DNA of 33,896 nt from an uncultured Ruminococcus sp. (GTDB lineage Bacteria > Bacillota > Clostridia > Oscillospirales > Ruminococcaceae): positions 1-33,896 of the forward strand of contig CAMWTO010000006.1 in assembly GCA_947177205.1 (NCBI GenBank). The letters run 5' to 3'. The position numbers and the translations under genes are program-made. Positions 26,148-33,896 of the stretch are shown here, piece after piece. The first letter of the stretch is position 1. The number at the start of each line of letters is the position of its first letter. Under the pieces are notes generated by a model that ran no database searches, had not been told where the DNA came from, and saw nothing but the letters and a program-made list of their open reading frames with translations.

Positions 26148-26567
26148 TCATGTTCTGATTTCATTTTTCCAGTTTTTAAACCGATCTACCAGACTTTCAC
26201 CCTGTTCTGTTACAAAATCTTCGTAATCATATTTTGCATCAAATGCCTTTGTCTGAATCTGATAAGTTAATTTCAGTTCATTCGGACACTTCGCCTGATA
26301 AGTATCACACACCTGAATAATATGCTCGATTGCTTCGATTCCGGCATCCAGAAACGCATCAATTTCCGGATCAGAAAACAGCGCATTCAAAGAATATACC
26401 TGATGATTGATTTCCAGAAACGCATTGAAAAAATACTGTACTTCATTCTGAAACAGGTAAAAATATATCTTATCTGCAAGAATCTCGGCATTTTCTAATA
26501 ATTCCAACGCAAACGAAACCACATCTGCCTGTGCCTCCATGAATGCATCTTCAAAACCATCCAACAT
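26148..26567 (-). CDS. Uncharacterised 139-aa acidic cytosolic protein
   Basis: Complete ORF, acidic and predicted mostly helical, between two terminator-like hairpins. No recognised family. Confidence 0.6.
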   Translation of the reverse strand: MLDGFEDAFMEAQADVVSFALELLENAEILADKIYFYLFQNEVQYFFNAFLEINHQVYSLNALFSDPEIDAFLDAGIEAIEHIIQVCDTYQAKCPNELKLTYQIQTKAFDAKYDYEDFVTEQGESLVDRFKNWKNEIRT

Positions 26568-26586
26568 AGAAAATCACACTCCGATC

Positions 26587-26630
26587 AAAAAGCAATACTC
26601 TGTACGAGATACGAGCAAAGTATTGCTTTT
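26587..26630. terminator. Palindromic terminator between pheT and the 139-aa ORF
   Basis: AAAAAGCAATACT...AGTATTGCTTTT. Confidence 0.65.
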
Positions 26631-26639
26631 ATTGTGATA

Positions 26640-29090
26640 TTATTTAGAACGCAGTTCGGCATCCAGTTTCTTACGCAGAATCTTCATAACACCCTCTGCA
26701 CAGGATTCAATCTCATTGGAAGTCAGTGTTTTTTCGGAAGATCCGATTACAAGCCGGACTGTTACAGATTTTTTATTCTCCGGAATTTGCTTTCCCTTGT
26801 ATTCTTCCACGAATTCACAGGATTGCAAGAAATTCCCCGGCTTTTTCTTGGATAAGATTACTTCTGAGATCTGCGCCCAGGTGATTCCAGAATCCACCAA
26901 CATTGACAAATCATAGTCAATCATCGGATATTCCGGCAGATGCGCAAATACATTTGTCCGAGAGGTGAACGGCTGTAATAATTCTTCGTCGATCTCAAAC
27001 AGCATCACAGCACTGTTTTTAATCCCGGCGGCAAGTGCGGATTTTTTGGATAATAACGCAAATTCACCGACCTGGACTTCTCCCCGGAAGATATTCAGCC
27101 AGACAGTTTCATCTGCCCAGACAGGTTTTGTCACCTGCCGGAACTCTAAACTTTCCATGTGGACATATCTTGCCATATTTTCCAGAACGCCTTTGGATTC
27201 CCGGAATAAGCCGGAAATTTTCTTGTAATCGCCGACGAATGCACCGCCGATGTGTTTTCTCTGTTCGGGCAAAGATTCTGACGGATCATAACCGGGATGG
27301 GTATGATAATTTTTGTCAAAAAATACTCTTGCACCCTCAAAGATGGAAAATTCCGGGTAATACCGCAGATTCTCCGAAACAGCCTTGACCAGATTCGGCA
27401 AGAGCGAAGAACGGATATATTTTTCTGTCGGCGACGGCGGCGTTGAGATCGCAAGCATCTGTTCCGTATCCTGAGACAATGCCTGAATGTAATGGTCTTC
27501 CATCCACGGATATGTGAAAACTTCCTGCATACCGCACCGGAATGCGAGATATTCTTTGATCCGGCGTTCCAGATCAATGTCTAACTGATTGATTGCGCCA
27601 CTGAATGAAGTTGTGATGGTCTCGCCCTGGAAATTCTCATAGCCATACATCCGGGCAATTTCTTCCATGACATCATCTTTGATCGCAATATCTCCGGTAG
27701 AACGCCATGTCGGTGCTGTCACATGCATCAGATCTCCAGAGAATGCCACTTGAAAGCCCAGTCTGCCAAGCAATCCGGAAAGTTCTTCCTGTGTGAAATC
27801 CGTCCCCAGTCGGTGAGAAAGCCAGCTGACAGGGACATCAATTTCTTTTCGGCTTGTCTGATTGGGATAATTGTCCGTAAATGCTTTGATTTCCAAATCC
27901 GGATAAATTTCACGGAACAGGGAAATTGCTATAGAAACAGCCTGGTCACAACGGTCTGTGTCAATTGCTTTTTCATATCTGGCAGACGCTTCCGTCCGGT
28001 TTTCATAGCGCAGAGCCGTCCTGCGGATGCCAGACGCTTCAAAATTTGCTACTTCCAAAATTACCCGGTTTGTTGTATTCAAAATAGAATCCTTTGCGCC
28101 GCCCATGACACCAGCAAGTCCAACAGCACCCTCAGAATCCGCAATGACCAAATCATCTTCTGTAAGAACAAGTTTCTTATCATTCAGTAATACTAATTCT
28201 TCCTGATTTCCGGCATGTCTGACAGTAATATTTCCTGAAATTTGATCAGCATCATAAGCATGTGTCGGCTGACCCGTTGCGAGCATAACATAATTGGTAA
28301 TGTCAACTAACGCATTGATCGGACGCATGCCAACTTTCCAGATCCGGCATTGCATCTGATAGGGAGACGGTTTGACAGAAAGATTTACCATTTCTGCTCC
28401 GATACACCGATTGCATCTCTGGGGATCCTGGATTGCAATCTCCATTGCCGGGATTCCGGACGGATCGAATGCCGGAATTTCTTTCAGAGGGAGCTGATAC
28501 AGCGCCGCAATTTCTCTGGCAATACCGTAATGTCCCCACAGATCCGGTCTGTTCGTCATGGATTTATTATCAATTTCTAAAATAATATCATTCAAATCAA
28601 GAGCATCCGCAAGGGGTGTTCCTGCCGGAACGTCGAATGCTGACAAATCTATAATTTCAGATTCAGTGCTTGCCGGAAACAGATCCGCAAGACCAATCTC
28701 AGAAGACGCACAGATCATACCAAAACTTGCCACACCACGGAGCTTTGCATTCTTGATCACAACTGGCTCGCCTTCCCCATGCCAACGGACAACTGCGCCG
28801 GGACAAGCCACAGCGACACGCATTCCAGCCTGGAGATTAGAACCGCCGCAGACAATTTCTTTCACTTCGCCGTTTCCAATATCTGTTTTGCAGATTCTCA
28901 ATTTATCCGCATTCGGATGCGGTAATACTTCCTGAATCACACCAACAAGAATTTTGTCAAAGCTTTCTGCTAATTTTTTCACATCCTCGACTTCCACGGT
29001 CGACATCGTCAGATCATAAGCCAGTTTCTTAAGATCCAGATCCGCCGGAAGTGCGACATAGTCTTTGATCCAATTCAATGATAATTTCAT
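26640..29090 (-). CDS. pheT: Phenylalanyl-tRNA synthetase beta subunit
   Basis: MKLSLNWIKDYVALPADLDLKKLAYDLTMSTVEVE; EMAP-like, B3/B4, B5 and FDX-ACB-like C-terminus across 816 aa. Confidence 0.97.
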   Translation of the reverse strand: MKLSLNWIKDYVALPADLDLKKLAYDLTMSTVEVEDVKKLAESFDKILVGVIQEVLPHPNADKLRICKTDIGNGEVKEIVCGGSNLQAGMRVAVACPGAVVRWHGEGEPVVIKNAKLRGVASFGMICASSEIGLADLFPASTESEIIDLSAFDVPAGTPLADALDLNDIILEIDNKSMTNRPDLWGHYGIAREIAALYQLPLKEIPAFDPSGIPAMEIAIQDPQRCNRCIGAEMVNLSVKPSPYQMQCRIWKVGMRPINALVDITNYVMLATGQPTHAYDADQISGNITVRHAGNQEELVLLNDKKLVLTEDDLVIADSEGAVGLAGVMGGAKDSILNTTNRVILEVANFEASGIRRTALRYENRTEASARYEKAIDTDRCDQAVSIAISLFREIYPDLEIKAFTDNYPNQTSRKEIDVPVSWLSHRLGTDFTQEELSGLLGRLGFQVAFSGDLMHVTAPTWRSTGDIAIKDDVMEEIARMYGYENFQGETITTSFSGAINQLDIDLERRIKEYLAFRCGMQEVFTYPWMEDHYIQALSQDTEQMLAISTPPSPTEKYIRSSLLPNLVKAVSENLRYYPEFSIFEGARVFFDKNYHTHPGYDPSESLPEQRKHIGGAFVGDYKKISGLFRESKGVLENMARYVHMESLEFRQVTKPVWADETVWLNIFRGEVQVGEFALLSKKSALAAGIKNSAVMLFEIDEELLQPFTSRTNVFAHLPEYPMIDYDLSMLVDSGITWAQISEVILSKKKPGNFLQSCEFVEEYKGKQIPENKKSVTVRLVIGSSEKTLTSNEIESCAEGVMKILRKKLDAELRSK

Positions 29091-29111
29091 AATCTAAAAA
29101 CACCCCCGGAA

Positions 29112-30149
29112 TTATTTAAACTGTTCTAAAAATCTCAGATCAGCGCTGTGGAATAATCTTACGTCATCAATGCCGTAACGCATCATAACAAGACGATCCA
29201 AACCGATATTGACATAGAATCCTGTGAATTCATCCGGATTGAGTCCGGCAGATCGGAGGACATTCGGGTGCGGCGTACCGCCGGGCATGATCTCAATCCA
29301 GCCGACATTCTTGCAGACACTGCAACCCTTGCCGCCGCAGACCAGACAACCCATGTCAATCTCGAATCCCGGTTCTACAAACGGGAAGAAACCAATTCGC
29401 ATGCGGACGGGTACATCTCTGCCGAATACTTTAGATAATACGCTTTTGAGCATAACTTTACCAGATGCAAAATCAATATTTTTATCGACAATTAATGCTT
29501 CATACTGGAAAAATGCACGTTCATGTCTTGCGTCTGTTGTCTCATTCCGGTAGACTCTGCCCGGATAGACAAAACGATAGGGCGGTTTGTGGGTCTGCAT
29601 GTAACGGACACTGCCGCCTGTCAGATGCGGGCGCAGACAAAGTTTCTCATTGGTCGCACCTGTGTCATGTCCTGCAAGCCAGTAGGTGTCCATGCTTTCT
29701 CTTGCCGGATGATTCTGCGGAAAATTGAGCTTGTCGAATGCATACAGTTCGCTTGTAATGTCTTCTTCCTCGTAGATTTCAAAGCCCATTGACCGGAATG
29801 CGTCATTCAGATCATAACACATCTGTGTAATTGGATGAAGTGCACCGCCGGACGGCATGGTACCGGGGACAGTGACATCAAAATCCGCCGGAATTTCGGA
29901 TGCTTTCAGCATGAAATTTTCTCTCTGCTGGTCGATCAGCGCCGTGAATTTCGTTTTTAATTCATTCACAAGCTTCCCGACTTCGGGACGTTCGGATTTG
30001 TCGAGTTTCGGCATTTCTTTCATGATTTCTGTCAAAGATCCCTGTTTACCGAGCAAAGATGCCTTGATTTCCTGCAACTTTGTTTCAGACGCAGCCGCAA
30101 GAATCTTCGCTTCTCCCTCCCGGAGCAGAGATGCCAGTTTTTCTTTCAA
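29112..30149 (-). CDS. pheS: Phenylalanyl-tRNA synthetase alpha subunit
   Basis: HPITQMCYDLNDAFRSMGFEIYE, DTYW, RPHLTGGSVRYMQTHKPPYRFVYPGRVYRNETTDARHERAFFQYE, GLDRLVMMRYGIDDVRLFHSADLRFLEQF. Confidence 0.97.
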   Translation of the reverse strand: MKEKLASLLREGEAKILAAASETKLQEIKASLLGKQGSLTEIMKEMPKLDKSERPEVGKLVNELKTKFTALIDQQRENFMLKASEIPADFDVTVPGTMPSGGALHPITQMCYDLNDAFRSMGFEIYEEEDITSELYAFDKLNFPQNHPARESMDTYWLAGHDTGATNEKLCLRPHLTGGSVRYMQTHKPPYRFVYPGRVYRNETTDARHERAFFQYEALIVDKNIDFASGKVMLKSVLSKVFGRDVPVRMRIGFFPFVEPGFEIDMGCLVCGGKGCSVCKNVGWIEIMPGGTPHPNVLRSAGLNPDEFTGFYVNIGLDRLVMMRYGIDDVRLFHSADLRFLEQFK

Positions 30150-30262
30150 GCAAATTCCTCCTCTTGAATCATTTCAATAAATAATAAATAATTTATAATT
30201 TTGAATAATTTTTATCATCCATTCATCTGCAAAGCAAATGAAATGATTAAAAAATCTTAATT

Positions 30263-30291
30263 ATTATAGCATAATTTGAAAAGCTTGTCAA
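30263..30291 (-). promoter_or_regulatory. Promoter for pheST (TTGACA-N17-TATAAT)
   Basis: Minus strand TTGACA AGCTTTTCAAATTATGC TATAAT. The short leader has a CATTTGC-TTT-GCAGATG hairpin but no T-box. Confidence 0.72.
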
Positions 30292-30323
30292 GAATTTTAT
30301 GGATTTATCAATTCATTTATCAT

Positions 30324-32180
30324 TTAATTTATTTTTATTTTGTTCCGGTACGCTCTCCAGTTCTCACGAACCCAGCCGGGAACGTTCAAATCTGTGAATA
30401 CTTCGTCAGGCTGTTTATTTCCCGGAAATGCGACCAGTTCCAGATAACGGAATACCTGTTCCGATTCTCTCGTCAGAATCCCGAATACTTCCTGATTTAA
30501 TTCATAGCTCTCGTATAACGGTCTGAAACGTTCTTCATACACGGATGTCCTGTTAATCAGACATAATTTCTGGACAAGCCGCAGCGTCCTGTTCTGAATT
30601 CTCAGGACATGCTCTTTGGAAATGCCGGATTTTTCTGCAATTTCTTCCGGCGTCATCCCGTCCATTCTCTGCTGTAATACTTGAATATGCTGCTGTTTCT
30701 GGTCTGTGTTGTCCGCCAGGAATTTCAGAACGGGCGGATATTTCAGCGTATAGAATCCGTCACGGCTTTCCATTAATCTGTCTGCACGGAGCATCTCCCG
30801 GAGCATTCCCGTCAGGATTTCACGATCCAGGGAGCGTGGCAGACTATCAGCAAGCATATTGACGGAAAGCCCGGACATCTGGCGTTTTCTTAACAATCCT
30901 TTGATGTGTTTATCCAGTTGCATCTGCACATGAGGTTCCTGATACCAGGCGGCGAAACAAGCCGTTTTTTCTGTCTTTGCAGGTCTGACCGCACGCAAAT
31001 AGGCTTTGAGCCGGATTTGTCGCTTTTCAGAAACGCCGATCCGTTCCAGATCTTTCAGGAACAACTCCAGTAATAATTCAAATTCTTCAGAAACAGGCTG
31101 TTCTGGAGTCTGATTCTGCTTCTGCAACTGCCGGACCTGGAGAATTTCCCGGAGCGTCTTGTCATCTATTTCCGGAATGGATTCCAGTTCTTCCTTGGAT
31201 GTTTCCAGCAATTCCAGAGAATCATGGATTTCAATTTTCTGCAAATAATGCAATGCTGTCAACGACAAGGGAAGTTCCGCAATGGGAACACTTTCAGGAT
31301 TTTCCGGATTTTCTGTAAAATCAGAATTTTTTCCGGATTCTGTGTTGATTTTTTCGTCCCAGTTTTCATTGGAAACAGAGGGAATGTCCGGCAGGAGCGA
31401 ATTTTCTTCTAAATTTTCAGAATTTTCTGAATTTCCGGAATGCTCTGAAAATTCCGGACAGAATACGGAATTACCGGGCATACGGAAAAAATCCAGGTCG
31501 GGCAAATCTGAAACGGATGGAATTTCGGGGAGAATTTCCTGTGCTGCCGCTTGCAGATCCTGTAAATTTCCAGACATAGAGAAATTTTCTGGTTTTTCGG
31601 GGATTGTCAGTTCTTTATTCTGGTTGTCCTGATCAGACCCGGTATTTTCTTCCGAATTTTCCAGATCGTGAGAAAAATTCAGAAAATCTGAAATATCCGG
31701 CAAATTTTCAGCATTTCTATCAAAATCAGAATTCAAATCCGGATCATGATCCAGAAAAGAAGGAATTTCCGGGAGATTTTCCGTATCAGATTCTGTCAGA
31801 CTGTCAAAATCTGGAATTTCTTCCAGAATGATTTCCCGTTGTGCCTGTGAAGATTCTCGGTTAATATAATCGGAAACTTTCGGCAGTTTCCGGAAAGTAT
31901 TGAAAGAATCCAGAGAATCCAGAGAATCTCTAGGAAAATCGTGAATTGTCTGTATGACTGCCGTAGCCACATCCAGCGTATCGAGACCCAGAAAACTGGG
32001 AATCTCCAGAATTGCCTCGGGCTCTGTGTTTTCAGATTCGGGGAAAGATTCCGGAAAGCCGAAATCTTCGGAGAAATCCGCCGGGAATGCTGTCAGGTCG
32101 TCGATATTGGAAATAGACGGCACAACGGGCAGACCATCTTCTGCATTGTCTTGAACAATGCGTTTCTTTTTTTCAATCAT
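30324..32180 (-). CDS. Large acidic protein with RNAP alpha-CTD-like HhH and sigma region 4-like HTH domains
   Basis: Repetitive acidic N-terminus with LPEIPSFL-type motifs. LPLSLTALHYLQKIEIHDSLELLETSKEELESIPEIDDKTLREIL resembles alpha-CTD. LQQRMDGMTPEEIAEKSGISKEHVLRIQNRTLRLVQKL resembles sigma region 4. Confidence 0.7.
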   Translation of the reverse strand: MIEKKKRIVQDNAEDGLPVVPSISNIDDLTAFPADFSEDFGFPESFPESENTEPEAILEIPSFLGLDTLDVATAVIQTIHDFPRDSLDSLDSFNTFRKLPKVSDYINRESSQAQREIILEEIPDFDSLTESDTENLPEIPSFLDHDPDLNSDFDRNAENLPDISDFLNFSHDLENSEENTGSDQDNQNKELTIPEKPENFSMSGNLQDLQAAAQEILPEIPSVSDLPDLDFFRMPGNSVFCPEFSEHSGNSENSENLEENSLLPDIPSVSNENWDEKINTESGKNSDFTENPENPESVPIAELPLSLTALHYLQKIEIHDSLELLETSKEELESIPEIDDKTLREILQVRQLQKQNQTPEQPVSEEFELLLELFLKDLERIGVSEKRQIRLKAYLRAVRPAKTEKTACFAAWYQEPHVQMQLDKHIKGLLRKRQMSGLSVNMLADSLPRSLDREILTGMLREMLRADRLMESRDGFYTLKYPPVLKFLADNTDQKQQHIQVLQQRMDGMTPEEIAEKSGISKEHVLRIQNRTLRLVQKLCLINRTSVYEERFRPLYESYELNQEVFGILTRESEQVFRYLELVAFPGNKQPDEVFTDLNVPGWVRENWRAYRNKIKIN

Positions 32181-32272
32181 GATTCAGAAAAAGCTCCTTG
32201 TTTATGATACATCATACAAATGATACAGATCTCATTTTTAAAAAATCTAAAAAAATTTAAAATTCTTTACTT

Positions 32273-32301
32273 ATTATAACATAAATTTCAGAATCCGTCA
32301 A
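32273..32301 (-). promoter_or_regulatory. Promoter for the 618-aa protein (TTGACG-N17-TATAAT)
   Basis: Minus strand TTGACG GATTCTGAAATTTATGT TATAAT. Confidence 0.62.
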
Positions 32302-32329
32302 TGATTTCTGGCAATTTTCACAAAAAAAC

Positions 32330-32360
32330 AGAAAAAGCCGGGAGAACACCGGCTTTTTCT
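32330..32360. terminator. Rho-independent terminator downstream of cysE
   Basis: AGAAAAAGCCGG-gagaaca-CCGGCTTTTTCT. Confidence 0.8.
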
Positions 32361-32395
32361 GAGAATTTAAAAAAATAATTACATTATAAATTCAT

Positions 32396-33271
32396 TCAGG
32401 CTTTAATGCTGATTCTTGCACCTGCCGGAACGGATTTCGTAATGAAAGCATTTCCCCCGATCACGGCATTTTCTCCGACGATAGTCTCACCGCCCAGAAT
32501 GGATGCGCCGGAATAGATCGTCACGTTGTCTTCAATCGTAGGATGACGTTTTGTATTTTTGAGACTTTGACCGCCACGGGTGGAGAGCGCTCCCAGAGTT
32601 ACACCCTGATAGATCTTCACATGACTGCCAATAATTGTTGTCTCACCGATGACGATACCCGTTCCGTGATCAATAAAGAAATATTCGCCGATCTGTGCGC
32701 CGGGGTGGATGTCAATTCCCGTCTTGCTATGGGCATATTCGGTCATGATCCGGGGAATCATGGGAACGCCTAATACATAAAATTCGTGTGCAATCCGGTT
32801 GACCATGATGGCAAACAATCCAGGATAAGAATAAATAATCTCTGTTTTATTGTAGCAGGCAGGATCACCGTCAAATGTCGCCTGTACATCGGTTTCAATA
32901 TATGCCCGGATTTTCGGGATCTGATCCAGAAATGCAAATGTCAGAGTCTCCGCTTTTTCCTGAATCACGGATTCTTCCGCATTTTCATAATCCGGCTCAT
33001 AGCGCAGGACAATGGAAATCTGCTTAATCAGCTTATAGATGACATCTTCCAGAAGCATGGACGCATGATTCCGGACAGTATAGATCTTCACGGAATGATT
33101 CCGGAAATAACCCGGAAAAATAATTTTTTTCAGACTTTCCAGAACCTCAATCAGGACATCATTGTCCGGAAGATCAAAATTCTTGATCCGGTTAATTGTC
33201 CTGTCGTCCTGGTAATCCTGCATGAGCAGGGACAGTGTCGTTTCAATTTTTTCTTCAATTTTGTGCATCAA
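32396..33271 (-). CDS. cysE: Serine O-acetyltransferase
   Basis: Left-handed beta-helix hexapeptide repeats: HSKTGIDIHPGAQIGEYFFIDHGTGIVIGETTIIGSHVKIYQGVTLGALS, KRHPTIEDNVTIYSGASILGG. Confidence 0.92.
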   Translation of the reverse strand: MMHKIEEKIETTLSLLMQDYQDDRTINRIKNFDLPDNDVLIEVLESLKKIIFPGYFRNHSVKIYTVRNHASMLLEDVIYKLIKQISIVLRYEPDYENAEESVIQEKAETLTFAFLDQIPKIRAYIETDVQATFDGDPACYNKTEIIYSYPGLFAIMVNRIAHEFYVLGVPMIPRIMTEYAHSKTGIDIHPGAQIGEYFFIDHGTGIVIGETTIIGSHVKIYQGVTLGALSTRGGQSLKNTKRHPTIEDNVTIYSGASILGGETIVGENAVIGGNAFITKSVPAGARISIKA

Positions 33272-33309
33272 TAAACATCACCTTTCTGGAATCAAATAAT
33301 TTCAATTTC

Positions 33310-33338
33310 ATTATAGCATATGATGCAAAGTTTGTCAA
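33310..33338 (-). promoter_or_regulatory. Promoter for cysE (TTGACA-N17-TATAAT)
   Basis: Minus strand TTGACA AACTTTGCATCATATGC TATAAT. Confidence 0.72.
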
Positions 33339-33380
33339 TGTGACGATTATAAAATCGGGACACTCGCATGAAAAAAATTA

Positions 33381-33407
33381 ATGAGTCCTGCAATAAACAG
33401 GACTCAT
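33381..33407 (-). terminator. Terminator of the LPxTG protein gene
   Basis: ATGAGTCCTG-caataaa-CAGGACTCAT; the minus strand is followed by TAATTTTTTTC. Confidence 0.72.
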
Positions 33408-33418
33408 GGAATTAATTA

Positions 33419-33896
33419 TTATTCTTCTTTGCGACGGATCACGCCGGAAGCCTTTACAGTATAGAAGCCGATTCCTGCCATCATGAATGCACCAACAGCA
33501 ATTAACAGATTTGTCAAGGAGTTGTTGCCTGTCTGCGGAAGATTTACTTCTTCGTTATGATTTACTTCAACGCCTGTGCCTGTGTTGGGATCAATGATAT
33601 ACACATCCAGAACTTTATCATTCTGATCGGTTAGTGTGATTTCATACTGTCCATTTGCCTCATTAGTGATTTGAGCATCTGCAGCAGTAACGCCTGTTTT
33701 ATCTTCATAATCCACAATTGCCCAGTCGCAGAGGTCTTCATCAGATGCGATATGTGTAGCAGCTGTTTCAGTTGTTTCTTCTGTTACAATTTGTTCAATG
33801 GTAGTTGCTTCTGTAGCAGATGTTGTTGTTTCTGCAATGGTGGATGTTGTTGCAACTGTCGTAGTTGTTTCCGGAGCGGATGTTGTTGCAACTGTC
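33419..33896 (-). CDS. LPxTG sortase-anchored surface protein, C-terminal part, truncated by window edge
   Basis: C-terminal sorting signal NLPQTGNNSLTNLLIAVGAFMMAGIGFYTVKASGVIRRKEE. Frame stays open to the window end (TVATTSAPETTTTVATTSTIAETTTSATEATTIEQIVTEETTETAATHIASDEDLCDWAI), so the listed 98-aa start is internal. Confidence 0.85.
   Translation of the reverse strand, partial: TVATTSAPETTTTVATTSTIAETTTSATEATTIEQIVTEETTETAATHIASDEDLCDWAIVDYEDKTGVTAADAQITNEANGQYEITLTDQNDKVLDVYIIDPNTGTGVEVNHNEEVNLPQTGNNSLTNLLIAVGAFMMAGIGFYTVKASGVIRRKEE

Noticed and set aside
30150-30300. T-box riboswitch upstream of pheST
   Set aside because: The leader is only about 100 nt with no GGGTGG-type T-box or terminator; only a small hairpin is present.
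1-33896. CRISPR array, IS element or prophage
   Set aside because: No regularly spaced repeats, transposase, integrase or phage structural genes seen by eye in any frame of the ORF track.

Overview
The window looks like part of a low-GC Firmicutes chromosome. A dockerin-bearing CotH protein, SpoIIID and an LPxTG surface protein suggest a cellulolytic Ruminococcus-like organism (inference). Left to right: tRNA-Thr; a two-gene McrBC-like cassette (coiled-coil AAA+ ATPase plus DUF2357-like PD-(D/E)XK nuclease); a secreted CotH-dockerin protein; spoIIID; a pyruvate formate-lyase locus whose C-terminal glycyl-radical domain is a separate gene, with a radical-less look-alike ORF between core and domain, followed by pflA; HU; a trp operon (trpE-trpGD-trpC-trpF-cupin-trpB-trpA) behind a Trp T-box leader; a membrane protein; a WYL regulator; a compact transcription unit with an atypical GCU-anticodon tRNA and a tRNA-like element; a zinc-ribbon SDR lacking the expected catalytic Tyr; a two-component system; pheST; a large protein combining an RNAP alpha-CTD-like and a sigma-region-4-like domain; cysE; and a truncated LPxTG protein. 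The best candidates for something undescribed are (1) the split PFL with a detached glycyl-radical subunit and a radical-less paralogue, (2) the tRNA-like/tRNA unit with a Ser anticodon on a short-variable-arm body, (3) the CoCoNuT-like McrBC cassette, and (4) the alphaCTD/sigma4-like protein. Everything was read by eye; no searches or folding programs were run.
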